The position numbers were made by a program, and so were the translations under genes. Below the pieces are notes generated by a model. The model was not told the origin of the DNA. It made no database searches and was given only the letters and a program-made list of their open reading frames with translations. From Bacteroidota bacterium (GTDB taxonomy: Bacteria > Bacteroidota > Bacteroidia > Flavobacteriales_F > PHOS-HE28), in NCBI GenBank assembly GCA_018267055.1, contig JAFDZF010000023.1, positions 1-64,000 on the forward strand: DNA of 64,000 nucleotides, in the 5' to 3' direction. Shown piece after piece: positions 50,330 through 59,938 of this stretch. Each line of letters begins with the position of its first letter. Within the stretch, counting starts at the first letter, position 1.

Positions 50330-53300
50330 TCAGCCGATGCCTTTGCCATAGAACGCCCGCAGGCGCTCCGGTATCGGGCGGCGCATGCGGGCGGCCAGGC
50401 GGTCGGCCTCCCGGTGGGCGTCCAGGTCCTGCCGCGGCCGCTCCAGCCAGCGGAGCGACTCCCCGTCGTGCACGGCGATGGGGACGCCCTCGCGGTAGAG
50501 CAGGCGGTCGTTCGTGCGCGCGGGCACGCGCTCGCCGGAGGTGATCACGCCAGTGAGGTTGAGCGGATCGGCCGCGGAAAGCACCACCAGGCCGGCGTCG
50601 CCTTCGGTGCGCGGCGGGGCCGACGCCGCGTTCTGCTGCGCGCGGAGCAGCGGGATCGCCGTGGGCAGGGCGAACTGCTCGCCCCAGACACCGCTGACGA
50701 AGCGTCCTCCGCGCAGTTCCCCGCGGTCCTCCAGGCGGCGCAGCACCTTCAGCAGGTCGCGCCAGGGTGGTGCGCAGCGCTCACGCTGCACCAGCTTGCG
50801 GAAGAGAACGCCGTAGCGCAGGAGCAGGATGCGGGCGACCCGTTCGATCCGGTCCTGGGAAGACCCTTCCGCCGGGGAGCGCTCATCGAAGAGCCACCAG
50901 CGGCCCGCCTGCTCCAGGTTGAAGGGCAGGGCGCTGCTGCGCCGTGAACGGCTCTCTTTCAATGCCGCCCGCCGGGCCGTGGGGACCAGCAGGGCCCGCA
51001 GGCCGGTGAAGCCATCGGCGCTGACGCGCCCCTTGGCCACCAGCTCGGCCAGGCCGTTCTCCACCTGCGAGGGGAGCAGGTTGCAGGCCTTCACCAGGTC
51101 GTGATAGAAGAGCGCGCCGCGCTGTTGCAGCTGCTCCAGCACCCGTTCCGCATCGCGGCTCAGCATCCGTTCCGTGGCCGCTTCACCGTTCGTGCCATCG
51201 CCCATGCCCAGGAGCAGCGGCAGGTCTTCGCGCAGGCAGAGGCTGATGGGCGAGGTGCGCAACGAGGCCGGGGCGTTGGCCTCGCCGGCATAGGGGGTGA
51301 GCTTGCCCCAGGCGATGCGCCCGCTGAAGCAGAGCTGGTCCATCCACTCGGGCGCGTAGTTCGCCAGGCGGGCGGGCAGGATCTCGCTTTCCCAGGCAAG
51401 GGCGGGGGCCTCACAGCCTTGGAGCTTCGCGACCACATCGCACAGGGCCTCTGGGCCTTCGGCGTGCACCTCGCCGGCCAGCCCGTGCCACGTGAAGAGG
51501 AAACGCATGAACGCGGCGGGCGATACGGGCTCCACCTCCTTCCGCAGCTTCTGTAGCGTGTAGCGGTGGATGCGGGCCAGGAGCCGGCGCTCGCACCATT
51601 GCTCGCCCTCGATGTCGGGGTCGTAATAGCCGCGGAAAAGCATGCCGTCCGCTTCCAGCCGCAGCAGGGCCTGCTCCACCTCGCTCGCCGGCAGGCCGAA
51701 CCGCGCCGACAGGTCGGGTAGCGTGGCCGGACCTTCCACCTCCATGCGGCCGCGGAGGAGGTCGGTGAGCGCTCCGTCCACAGGATGGACGTTCCGCAAG
51801 GCTTCCGGCACGGCGGGCGGGGGCACGCTGGCCATGGCCGGATATACGGCCTGCAGCTGCGGCCACCGTTCCAGGGCGCACCAGAGCGACAGGCCATCGG
51901 CGGGGAGCGACGCCTTGACCGCCCGCCCCTGGCGCTGCAGCTGGTCGAAGAGCGGCCCCCAGCCCTGGGCCGCACCCTCCGTGGCCGTGAGCAGGCCCAC
52001 CTGCACCAGCACGTCGTAGAGCTCGTCCGCATCGGCGGCCTGGGGCCAGGCTTCCTCCCGCACCAGGCGCACGGCGGCGCCATCGAGGCGGCCCAGGTCT
52101 CGGGCGGTCTCGGGATCGAGGGCGTGGCGCACCCGGATGGCGCGGGTGCGGCGTTCCTCCAGGGGCGCGGGGTCCAGGAAGGCGTATGGCCGCGCGTTGA
52201 TGATCTCGTGGCTGAAGGGTGAGGGCTCCCGCAGGTCGCGGGCGATCAGCTCCACCTCCTTGTTCGTGATGCGCGTGATGATCGCTTCCAGCCCCTCGAT
52301 GTCCATGGCCTCGTACAGGCAATCGTGGATGGTCTGGTGCACCAGCGGATGGTCGGGCACCTCGCGCTCGCCCACGATGTTCTCCAGGCAGGCCAGCTGG
52401 TCGGGGAAGACGAGGGCCACCAGGTCCTCGCTCTGCATGCGTTGCAACTGGGGCGGCACCCGCTTGTCGAACCAGCGGCGCTGGACGGCCAAGGCACGGG
52501 TGCTGTTCCAGCGCCAGCGGGTGCCGAACATCGGCGCGTCGAGCAGGGCCTGCACGAGCACCTCGCGGACGGTGTTGGGGTGGAGGTACTTCCACACGTC
52601 GTCCAGGGCGAAGCTGTGCGTGCTGCCGAGGGAGAGGATGATGGCGTCCTCGGTGGCGGCGGCCTGCAGCTCGAAATTGAAGTTGCGGCAGAAGCGCTTC
52701 CGCAGGGCCAGGCCCCAGCCGCGGTTCAGGCACGCGCCGAACGGGGCGTGGATCACCACGTGCATGTCGCCGGCCTCGTCGAAGAAGCGCTCCATCACCA
52801 GGCGGTCGCGCGTGGGCATGGCGCCCAGGGCCGTGCGCGCGGCGCACAGGTAGTCGAGCACCTGGTCCGCGGCGACCTCCCCCGCCTTCACCTCCTCCAC
52901 GAGCCACCGGAAGGCCGGGGCCTTCCAGCGCTCCAGTGCTTCAGCACCATCGCCGAGGTCGTCGGGAACGGGCCCCAGCCGCTGGTCCACTTCCTCCCGC
53001 AGGCGCGAAACAGCCTCGCTCAGCTCCTTGGTGCGGCCGGGCGCCTCGCCCAGCCAGAACGGCAGCGAGGGGGCCTGCCCCTCGGCGTCCACCACGCGCA
53101 CCTTGCTCTCGCTGACGCCGAGGATGCGCCAGGTGTTGTTGCCGAGCTGGAAGATGTCGCCCTCCAGGCTCTCGATGGCGAAATCCTCGTTGAGCGAGCC
53201 CACGACCACGTTCTCCGGCTCGGCCACCACGTCGTAGTCGAACAGGTCGGGGATGGCCCCCCCGTTGAGGATGGCGTTCTGGCGGGCGCCCTTCTTGGGC

Positions 53301-54766
53301 CGCAGTCGGCCAGTGATGACGTCGCGGTGGAGGTTGGCCCCGCGCTTGCCGCGGCGGGTGGTGAAACCGTCGGCGAGCATCTTCACCACCTCGTTGAAGG
53401 TGGCGCGGTCGAGCGCACGGAACGGATAGGCGCCGAGCATCAGGCCGAAGAGCTCGTCCTCGCTGATGCCGTCGCCGCTGGCGTCGTCCGCGCAGGACAC
53501 CTCCGCCACGATCTGCTGGCAGAGGATGTCGATGGGCCGCTCGGGCATGATGATGTGGTCGAGGTCCCCATGGCGGATGGCATCGAACATGGCCACGCTC
53601 TCCACCAGCTCGTCCCGCGAGAGGGGGAACACCCGGCCCTTGGGCAACCCGCCCACGTGGTGGCCGCTGCGGCCCACGCGCTGGAGGAAGGCGGCGATGC
53701 TGAAGGTGTTCCCGATCTGGCACACCAGGTCCACGTCGCCGATGTCGATGCCCAGCTCGAGGGAAGCGGTGGCCACCAGGGCCTTGTAGCGGCCTTCCTT
53801 CAAGTTGCATTCCGCGGCGAAACGCTCCTCGCGCGCCATGCTGCCATGGTGGGCGCCCACGGCCTCGGGGCCCAGCCGCTCGCGCAGGTTGAAGGCGAGG
53901 CGCTCGCACATGCGGCGCTGGTTCACGAAGATGAGCGTGGTCCGGTGCTGCTGGATGAGCTGCACGAGCTTCTCGTACACCTCGCCCCAGACCTCGTTGG
54001 CCATCACCGCGCCCAGGGGGCTTTGCGGCAGCTCGATGGCGAGGTCCATGGCGCGCTTGTGGCCGGTGTCGACGATCACGCAATCCGGCGTGCCATCGGC
54101 CCGGAGGTGCTTGTTGCCCACGAGGAAGCGCGCCACCAGCTCCACGGGGCGCTGCGTGGCGCTGAGGCCCACGCGCACGGCGGGCTTGCGCAGCAGGTGG
54201 TCGAGCCGCTCCAGCGAGAGGCTTAGGTGCGAGCCGCGCTTGTCGCCGATCATGGCGTGCACCTCGTCCACGATCACCGTGCGGACGGAAGCGAGCATGC
54301 GGCGGCCGCCAGCGCTGGTGAGCAGCACGTAGAGCGATTCCGGCGTGGTCACCAGGATGTGCGGGGGCTTCTCCCGCATGCTGGTGCGCTCCTGCTGGGT
54401 GGTGTCGCCCGTGCGCACCATCACGCGGATCTCGCGCTGGGGCAGGTCCTGTTCCTTCAGCACCTCGCGGATGCCGCGCAACGGGCCCTGCAGGTTCTTC
54501 TCGATGTCGTTGCTGAGGGCCTTGAGCGGGGAGATGTAGAGCACGCTGGTGCGGTCCTCCAGGCGGCCGTCGAGGCTTTCACGCACCAGCTCGTCGATGG
54601 CCCAGAGGAAGGCGGTGAGGGTCTTGCCGCTGCCGGTGGGCGCGGCCACCAGCACGTTCTTGCCGGCCGCGATGGCCGGCCAGGCCTGCTGCTGCACCGG
54701 GGTGGCGCCCGGGAAGGAACGTTCGAACCAGGTGCGGACGGCGGGATGGAAGTCGTGGAGCGGCAT
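50330..54766 (-). CDS. lhr: Lhr-type ATP-dependent helicase, full length
   Basis: 1478-residue superfamily 2 helicase. Residues 1-880 form the Lhr core: Walker A APTGSGKT (42-49), DEVH box in VIVDEVHAMIGDKRGSHLS, the SATQRPVELVA motif III, second RecA domain with VATASLELGIDIGDVDLV and QRVGRSGHHVGG, then winged-helix and Lhr-specific domains. The C-terminal ~600 residues are the Lhr-CTD seen in long Lhr; in E. coli that region is reported to carry uracil-DNA glycosylase activity. Related to DNA repair and resection. ATG 54766 is chosen by similarity to Lhr N-termini; TTG at 54790 also opens the frame. Convergent with the MFS gene, divergent from ileS. Confidence 0.94.
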   Translation of the reverse strand: MPLHDFHPAVRTWFERSFPGATPVQQQAWPAIAAGKNVLVAAPTGSGKTLTAFLWAIDELVRESLDGRLEDRTSVLYISPLKALSNDIEKNLQGPLRGIREVLKEQDLPQREIRVMVRTGDTTQQERTSMREKPPHILVTTPESLYVLLTSAGGRRMLASVRTVIVDEVHAMIGDKRGSHLSLSLERLDHLLRKPAVRVGLSATQRPVELVARFLVGNKHLRADGTPDCVIVDTGHKRAMDLAIELPQSPLGAVMANEVWGEVYEKLVQLIQQHRTTLIFVNQRRMCERLAFNLRERLGPEAVGAHHGSMAREERFAAECNLKEGRYKALVATASLELGIDIGDVDLVCQIGNTFSIAAFLQRVGRSGHHVGGLPKGRVFPLSRDELVESVAMFDAIRHGDLDHIIMPERPIDILCQQIVAEVSCADDASGDGISEDELFGLMLGAYPFRALDRATFNEVVKMLADGFTTRRGKRGANLHRDVITGRLRPKKGARQNAILNGGAIPDLFDYDVVAEPENVVVGSLNEDFAIESLEGDIFQLGNNTWRILGVSESKVRVVDAEGQAPSLPFWLGEAPGRTKELSEAVSRLREEVDQRLGPVPDDLGDGAEALERWKAPAFRWLVEEVKAGEVAADQVLDYLCAARTALGAMPTRDRLVMERFFDEAGDMHVVIHAPFGACLNRGWGLALRKRFCRNFNFELQAAATEDAIILSLGSTHSFALDDVWKYLHPNTVREVLVQALLDAPMFGTRWRWNSTRALAVQRRWFDKRVPPQLQRMQSEDLVALVFPDQLACLENIVGEREVPDHPLVHQTIHDCLYEAMDIEGLEAIITRITNKEVELIARDLREPSPFSHEIINARPYAFLDPAPLEERRTRAIRVRHALDPETARDLGRLDGAAVRLVREEAWPQAADADELYDVLVQVGLLTATEGAAQGWGPLFDQLQRQGRAVKASLPADGLSLWCALERWPQLQAVYPAMASVPPPAVPEALRNVHPVDGALTDLLRGRMEVEGPATLPDLSARFGLPASEVEQALLRLEADGMLFRGYYDPDIEGEQWCERRLLARIHRYTLQKLRKEVEPVSPAAFMRFLFTWHGLAGEVHAEGPEALCDVVAKLQGCEAPALAWESEILPARLANYAPEWMDQLCFSGRIAWGKLTPYAGEANAPASLRTSPISLCLREDLPLLLGMGDGTNGEAATERMLSRDAERVLEQLQQRGALFYHDLVKACNLLPSQVENGLAELVAKGRVSADGFTGLRALLVPTARRAALKESRSRRSSALPFNLEQAGRWWLFDERSPAEGSSQDRIERVARILLLRYGVLFRKLVQRERCAPPWRDLLKVLRRLEDRGELRGGRFVSGVWGEQFALPTAIPLLRAQQNAASAPPRTEGDAGLVVLSAADPLNLTGVITSGERVPARTNDRLLYREGVPIAVHDGESLRWLERPRQDLDAHREADRLAARMRRPIPERLRAFYGKGIG

Positions 54767-54854
54767 CGGGAGCGACAGGAATTCCGGCAAAGCGTTGCCT
54801 ACAAGATAGGGGCCGGGGTGCGGCCCTGCCGAACCGGCATGGAACGGGCCCGGC

Positions 54855-54862
54855 TATCTTTG
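54855..54862 (+). promoter_or_regulatory. -7 element of the ileS gene
   Basis: TATCTTTG, exact TAnnTTTG match, 20 bases before the ileS ATG at 54883. Confidence 0.6.
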
Positions 54863-54882
54863 CGCGCCTTTTCAAAGCCGCG

Positions 54883-57800
54883 ATGGACAAGCGTTTCCCG
54901 CAATATGAGGAACTCGACCTGCCCCGGGTCGCCCAGGAGGTCTTGACGCAATGGAAAGCCGAGGACACCTTCGGCCGAAGCCTGGAGCTGCGCAAGGACG
55001 CCCCGCCGTTCGTGTTCTACGAGGGCCCCCCCAGCGCCAACGGCCTGCCGGGCATCCACCACGTGATGGCGCGGACCATCAAGGACATCTTCTGCCGCTA
55101 TCGGACCCAGCAAGGCCACCGCGTGGACCGCAAGGCCGGCTGGGACACCCACGGGCTGCCCATCGAGCTGGGGGTGGAGAAGGAGCTGGGCATCACCAAG
55201 GAGGACATCGGGAAGAAGATCTCGGTGGAGGACTACAACGCCGCCTGCAAGAAGGCGGTGATGCGCTACACCGATGTGTGGAACGACCTCACCGAGCGCA
55301 TCGGCTTCTGGCTCGACCTGGAGCACCCGTACATCACCTACAGGACCAAGTACATCGAGAGCGTCTGGCACCTGCTGAAGCAGCTGTACGACCAGGACCT
55401 GCTGTACAAGGGCTACACCATCCAGCCGTATTCGCCCGCGGCGGGCACCGGCCTCAGCTCGCATGAACTGAACCAGCCCGGCACCTACAAGCCCGTGAAG
55501 GACACCACGGTGGTGGCGCAGTTCCTGGTGAAGCGCGATGCGGGCAGCGAATTCCTGTTCGCGGACGCGTTCGGTGAGGTGTTCATCCTCGCCTGGACGA
55601 CCACGCCCTGGACACTGCCCAGCAATACCGCGCTCACCGTGGGCCCGAAGCTGGAATATGTGCGCGTGAGGACCTTCAACCCCTACACGCACGCCCCCAT
55701 CACCGTGGTGCTGGCCAAGGCGCGGCTGTCGGCCTACTTCCCGGAGAAGACCCGGGCCGAGGGGGACGCGGCCTTCGCGGCATACAAGAAGGACGGGAAG
55801 AACATCCCCTGGGCGCTGCTGGACGGCGGGTTCTACGGCCACCAGCTGGAAGGCGTGCGCTATGAGCAGCTGCTGCCCTATGCGCAGCCGGAGGGCGGCG
55901 GCGACGCCTTCAAGGTGATCGGCGGGGATTTCGTGACCACCGAGGACGGCACGGGCGTGGTGCACACGGCGCCGAGCTTCGGCGCGGACGACCAGCGCGT
56001 GGCGCGGCAGCACGACATCGGCTCGCTGACGCTGGTGGACCTGCAGGGCCGCTTCACGCAGCAGATGGGCGAGTTCGCGGGCAAGTACGTGAAGAACGAG
56101 TACTACCCCGCCGGGCAGGCGCCGGAAAAGAGCGTGGACGTGGAGCTGAGCATCCTGCTGAAGGAGATGGGCCGCGCCTTCAAGGTGGAGAAGTACGAGC
56201 ACAACTACCCGCACTGCTGGCGCACGGACAAACCGGTGCTCTACTACCCGCTGGACAGCTGGTTCGTGCGCGTCACGGCGAAGAAGGACCGGCTGATCGC
56301 CCTGAACCAGACCATCAACTGGAAACCGGAGAGCACGGGCACCGGCCGCTTCGGCAACTGGCTGGAGAACCTGCAGGACTGGAACCTGAGCCGCAGCCGC
56401 TACTGGGGCATCCCATTGCCCATCTGGCGGACCGCCGACGGGGACGAGGAGCTGTGCATCGGCTCGCTGGCGCAGCTGAAGGCGGAGATCGCCCGCGCGG
56501 TGAAGGCCGGCGTGATGGCCGCCGACCCCTACGCCGCGTTCGACCCGGCGGACATGAGCGACGCCAACTACGACGCGGTGGACCTGCACCGGCCCTATGT
56601 GGACGATATCACGCTGGTGAGCCCCAACGGCAAGCCGATGACGCGCGAAACGGACCTCATCGACGTGTGGTTCGACAGCGGCGCGATGCCCTACGCCCAG
56701 TGGCACTACCCCTTCGAGAACAAGGCCGTCTTCGCCGAGACCTTCCCCGCCGCCTTCATCGCCGAGGGTGTGGACCAGACGCGCGGCTGGTTCTACACCC
56801 TGCACGCCATCGCCACGCTCACACAGGACAACGTGGCCTACCGCACCGTGGTGAGCAACGGCCTGGTGTTGGACAAGCACGGCCAAAAGATGAGCAAGCG
56901 GCTGGGCAACGCGGTGGACCCGTTCAAGACGCTGGACCAGTACGGCGCCGATGCCGTGCGCTGGTACATGATCAGCAATGCCTCGCCGTGGGACAACCTG
57001 AAGTTCGACGCCGAGGGCATCACCGAGGTGCAGCGGAAGTTCTTCCGCGCACTGCACAACACCTATGGCTTCTTCGCGCTCTATGCGAACATCGACGGGT
57101 TCACCGGCGGGGCGCCCGACGTGCCGCTGGCGCAGCGGACGGAGATGGACCGCTGGGTGCTCTCGCGGCTCAACAGCCTGATCGTCGGGGTGGAGGAGGC
57201 CTATGGCGCCTATGAGCCCACGCAGGCGGCCCGCGCCATCCAGGACTTCGTGGTGGAGGACCTCAGCAACTGGTACGTGCGCCTCAACCGCCGCCGCTTC
57301 TGGAAAGGCGAGCAGGGCCCGGACAAGAACGCGGCCTTCCAGACCCTGCACCGGTGCCTGGAGGTGGTGGCCATGCTGAGCGCACCGATCGCGCCCTTCT
57401 ACAGCGACCGGCTCTACCGCGACCTACGGGGGAGCAGCGTGCACCTGAGCGACTGGCCCGCCGCCGACCGCGCGGTGATCGACAGCGAGCTGGAGCAACG
57501 GACGGCCCTGGCGCAACGGCTCACCTCGCTGGTGCTCTCGATCCGCAAGAAGGAAGGGCACCGGGTGCGGCAGCCGCTGCGCCGGATGCTGGTGCCCGTG
57601 ACCGATGCGGGGATGCGCGCGCGGCTGGAAGCGGTGCGCGACCTGGTGCTGAGCGAGGTGAACGTGAAGGACCTGGAGGTGCTCGACGCGGCGGAAGGCC
57701 GCCTCACCAAGCGGATCAAGCCCGACTTCAAGAAACTGGGCGCGCGGATGGGGAAGCTGATGAAGAGCGTGGCCGCCGCCGTGAACGGCTTCGACCAGGC

Positions 57801-58263
57801 GCGGATCGCCGAGCTGGAGCAGGCCGGGCGCCTCACCCTGACCGTGGAAGGCCAGGAGGTGGAGCTGCTGCGCGACGACGTGGAGATCAGCGCGGAGAAC
57901 GTGCCCGGGCTGAGCGTGGCCAGCGATGGGACGCTCACCGTGGCGCTGGACATCACCCTGGACGAGGCCCTGCTCCAGGAAGGCATCGCCCGCGAGCTGG
58001 TGAGCCGCATCCAGACCCTCCGCAAGGAGACCGGGCTGGAGGTGACCGACCGGATCGACCTGCACATCCAGCGGAACGGGGATGCGGGCTTCGAGCGGGC
58101 GGTGCAGGCCTTCGCCCCCCATATCCTGGCCGAAACGCTGGCGATAACTCCTGAGAACCAGCTACTTGTATCCGAGCTGAAGGATCCGGCCGGAAGGGTC
58201 CACCGCGTGGAGATCGAGGGCACGGCCGGATGCGCGCTGGCCCTAGGCCGATCGGGCGATTGA
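54883..58263 (+). CDS. ileS: Isoleucyl-tRNA synthetase (large, eukaryote-like type)
   Basis: 1126-residue class I aminoacyl-tRNA synthetase. The HIGH-type motif is altered: residues 54-60 read GLPGIHH within GPPSANGLPGIHHVMARTIK, a form usual in Bacteroidota IleRS. Other features: the WDTHGLPIE strand, the CP1 editing domain (about 190-400), the WFDSGAMPYAQWHYP region, KMSKR at 669-673 and a long C-terminal domain (about 720-1126). Length (over 1100) and motifs place it in the longer, eukaryote-like (type 2) group; such enzymes are often less sensitive to mupirocin, an inference here. First of the ileS-dksA-lspA block. Confidence 0.96.
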   Translation: MDKRFPQYEELDLPRVAQEVLTQWKAEDTFGRSLELRKDAPPFVFYEGPPSANGLPGIHHVMARTIKDIFCRYRTQQGHRVDRKAGWDTHGLPIELGVEKELGITKEDIGKKISVEDYNAACKKAVMRYTDVWNDLTERIGFWLDLEHPYITYRTKYIESVWHLLKQLYDQDLLYKGYTIQPYSPAAGTGLSSHELNQPGTYKPVKDTTVVAQFLVKRDAGSEFLFADAFGEVFILAWTTTPWTLPSNTALTVGPKLEYVRVRTFNPYTHAPITVVLAKARLSAYFPEKTRAEGDAAFAAYKKDGKNIPWALLDGGFYGHQLEGVRYEQLLPYAQPEGGGDAFKVIGGDFVTTEDGTGVVHTAPSFGADDQRVARQHDIGSLTLVDLQGRFTQQMGEFAGKYVKNEYYPAGQAPEKSVDVELSILLKEMGRAFKVEKYEHNYPHCWRTDKPVLYYPLDSWFVRVTAKKDRLIALNQTINWKPESTGTGRFGNWLENLQDWNLSRSRYWGIPLPIWRTADGDEELCIGSLAQLKAEIARAVKAGVMAADPYAAFDPADMSDANYDAVDLHRPYVDDITLVSPNGKPMTRETDLIDVWFDSGAMPYAQWHYPFENKAVFAETFPAAFIAEGVDQTRGWFYTLHAIATLTQDNVAYRTVVSNGLVLDKHGQKMSKRLGNAVDPFKTLDQYGADAVRWYMISNASPWDNLKFDAEGITEVQRKFFRALHNTYGFFALYANIDGFTGGAPDVPLAQRTEMDRWVLSRLNSLIVGVEEAYGAYEPTQAARAIQDFVVEDLSNWYVRLNRRRFWKGEQGPDKNAAFQTLHRCLEVVAMLSAPIAPFYSDRLYRDLRGSSVHLSDWPAADRAVIDSELEQRTALAQRLTSLVLSIRKKEGHRVRQPLRRMLVPVTDAGMRARLEAVRDLVLSEVNVKDLEVLDAAEGRLTKRIKPDFKKLGARMGKLMKSVAAAVNGFDQARIAELEQAGRLTLTVEGQEVELLRDDVEISAENVPGLSVASDGTLTVALDITLDEALLQEGIARELVSRIQTLRKETGLEVTDRIDLHIQRNGDAGFERAVQAFAPHILAETLAITPENQLLVSELKDPAGRVHRVEIEGTAGCALALGRSGD

Positions 58264-58277
58264 GGCGCTGGAAGGCC

Positions 58278-58285
58278 TATATTTG
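58278..58285 (+). promoter_or_regulatory. -7 element of the DksA-family/lspA genes
   Basis: TATATTTG, exact TAnnTTTG match, 26 bases before the ATG at 58312. Confidence 0.6.
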
Positions 58286-58311
58286 CGGATCAATTTCAAA
58301 AGGGTCGCGCC

Positions 58312-59202
58312 ATGGCCAAGAAAAAGACCGCATCCAAAGCGTCGAAGCCGGCGAAGAAGGCAGCCGCCAAAAAGCCGGTGAAGAAGGCGGCTCCTCCCAA
58401 GAAAGCCGCCCCGAAAAAAGCCGTGGCCAAAAAACCCGCGAAAGCCAAGCCCGCGCCGAAAAAAGCGGCCAAACCCGCCAAGAAGGCCGTGAAGGCCGCG
58501 CCGAAGAAAGCGGCGAAGCCGGCCCCGAAGAAGCCGGTGGCCAAGAAGGCCGCGCCCGCTCCGAAGAAAGCCCCCGCCAAACCGGCCCCGAAGCCCGTGG
58601 CGGCCAAGGCCCCGGCGAAGCCCGTCCGCCCGGCGCCGGCTCCCGCACCGAAACCCGTCGTGGCCAAGCCCGTGGTGGCCACCAAACAATCCGTAGCGAA
58701 AGCTCCCGTGAAGAAGGAACCCGAACAAAAAGCACCCGCCAAGCCGCTGGTGACGCAGACCTCCGCTCCCAACATCCCCAAGGCCACGCCGATGGTGAAG
58801 AAACAGGTGAGCACCCTGGAGGCCGGCAACAAGGACCGCTACTCCGACAGCGAGCTGGAGGAGTTCAAGGCCATCATCAACGCCAAGCTGGAAGAGGCCC
58901 GCAAGGACTACGACCTGCTGAAGCAGACGCTGGCCAACACCGACAACAACGGCACGGAGGACACGAGCCCCTCGTTCAAGATGATCGAGGACGGCAGCGA
59001 GACCCTGAGCCGCGAGGAGACCGCGCAACTGGCCGGCCGCCAGGAGAAGTTCATCAAGCACCTGGAGGACGCGCTGCTGCGGATCCGCAACAAGACCTAC
59101 GGCATCTGCCGCGTCACCGGCAAGCTGATCAGCAAGGAACGGCTGCGCTTGGTGCCCCACGCTACGCTGAGCATCGAGGCCAAGCAGCAGATGAGCAACT
59201 GA
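58312..59202 (+). CDS. TraR/DksA-family protein with long histone-H1-like basic tail
   Basis: 296 residues. Residues 1-165 are a low-complexity Lys/Ala/Pro tail with repeats such as KKAAPKKAVAKKPAK, resembling histone H1-like tails (Hc1, AlgP). Residues about 175-296 are a DksA/TraR domain: coiled-coil hairpin (ELEEFKAIINAKLEEARKDY to ETLSREETAQLAGRQEKF) and the C-terminal finger region YGICRVTGKLISKERLRLVPHATLSIEAK. Only one of the four zinc Cys remains, as I recall for Bacteroidota members. The domain should act at the RNA polymerase secondary channel; the tail should bind DNA or RNA. Linked to ileS and lspA, a conserved order in Bacteroidota. Confidence 0.88.
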   Translation: MAKKKTASKASKPAKKAAAKKPVKKAAPPKKAAPKKAVAKKPAKAKPAPKKAAKPAKKAVKAAPKKAAKPAPKKPVAKKAAPAPKKAPAKPAPKPVAAKAPAKPVRPAPAPAPKPVVAKPVVATKQSVAKAPVKKEPEQKAPAKPLVTQTSAPNIPKATPMVKKQVSTLEAGNKDRYSDSELEEFKAIINAKLEEARKDYDLLKQTLANTDNNGTEDTSPSFKMIEDGSETLSREETAQLAGRQEKFIKHLEDALLRIRNKTYGICRVTGKLISKERLRLVPHATLSIEAKQQMSN

Positions 59203-59233
59203 GGCGTTCACCCGCCTCGCTGCTGTTCCGGTC

Positions 59234-59926
59234 TTGAAGCGCGCGATCCTCGTCACGCTCCTGGTCCTGGTGGCCGACCAGGCCCTGAAGGTCTGGGTGA
59301 AGCTCACCTTCTTCCTGGGCGATTCGCGGCCGCTGTTCGGTGAAGGCTCCCGCTGGGCCTACCTGCAGTTCGTGGAGAACAAGGGCATGGCGTTCGGCCT
59401 GGAGTTCGGCGGCGAGGCCGGCAAGCTGACGCTCACCCTGTTCCGCATCGTAGCGGTCATCGGCATCGGCTACATCCTCTGGCGCATGGTGAAGACCCAG
59501 CGCGGGAACTGGTTGGTGCTGAGCCTCTCCCTGATCTTCGCCGGCGCGCTGGGCAACATCATCGACAGCACGTTCTACGGCCTGCTCTTCAGCGCCAGCA
59601 CCCCGTTCCAAAAGGCCGTCCTGCTCCCCGCGGAGGGCGGCTACGCCCCGCTGCTGCACGGCGCGGTGGTGGACATGTTCTATTTCCCGCTCCTGCACGG
59701 CCGCTTCCCGGCCTGGATGCCGTTCTGGGGCGGCGAGGAGTACGAGTTCTTCCGGCCGGTGTTCAACATCGCCGATGCGGCCATCAGCGTGGGCGTGGTG
59801 ATGCTGATCCTGGTGCAGCGGAAGGCCACCGGGGCCGTTGTGGCGGCCCCATTGCCCTTGGACGGCCCCCCGACAGCGGCCAACTCATCGGAACACGTGC
59901 CCGAAGGCACCACATCCCGACCCTGA
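59234..59926 (+). CDS. lspA: Lipoprotein signal peptidase (signal peptidase II)
   Basis: 230-residue inner-membrane aspartic peptidase that cleaves signal peptides of lipidated prolipoproteins (several are encoded in this window). Four helices. The catalytic aspartates are Asp111 in GALGNIIDSTFYG and Asp181 in VFNIADAAISVG; VENKGMAFGL is the other conserved motif. It is longer than the usual 160-170 residues because of an insertion after Asp111 (about 120-165) and a Pro/Ala-rich C-terminal tail. Start is a TTG at 59234; no better ATG exists. Confidence 0.94.
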   Translation: MKRAILVTLLVLVADQALKVWVKLTFFLGDSRPLFGEGSRWAYLQFVENKGMAFGLEFGGEAGKLTLTLFRIVAVIGIGYILWRMVKTQRGNWLVLSLSLIFAGALGNIIDSTFYGLLFSASTPFQKAVLLPAEGGYAPLLHGAVVDMFYFPLLHGRFPAWMPFWGGEEYEFFRPVFNIADAAISVGVVMLILVQRKATGAVVAAPLPLDGPPTAANSSEHVPEGTTSRP

Positions 59927-59938
59927 CACCGAGCATTC

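Noticed and set aside
54799-57351. 850-codon minus-strand frame opposite ileS
   Set aside because: Same compositional artefact; no start context, no motif, and ileS is certain.
58320-58780. Possible DNA repeat array or CRISPR-like pattern
   Set aside because: The repetitive look is due to Lys/Ala/Pro codons of the DksA-family tail; there are no identical repeats of constant length with spacers.
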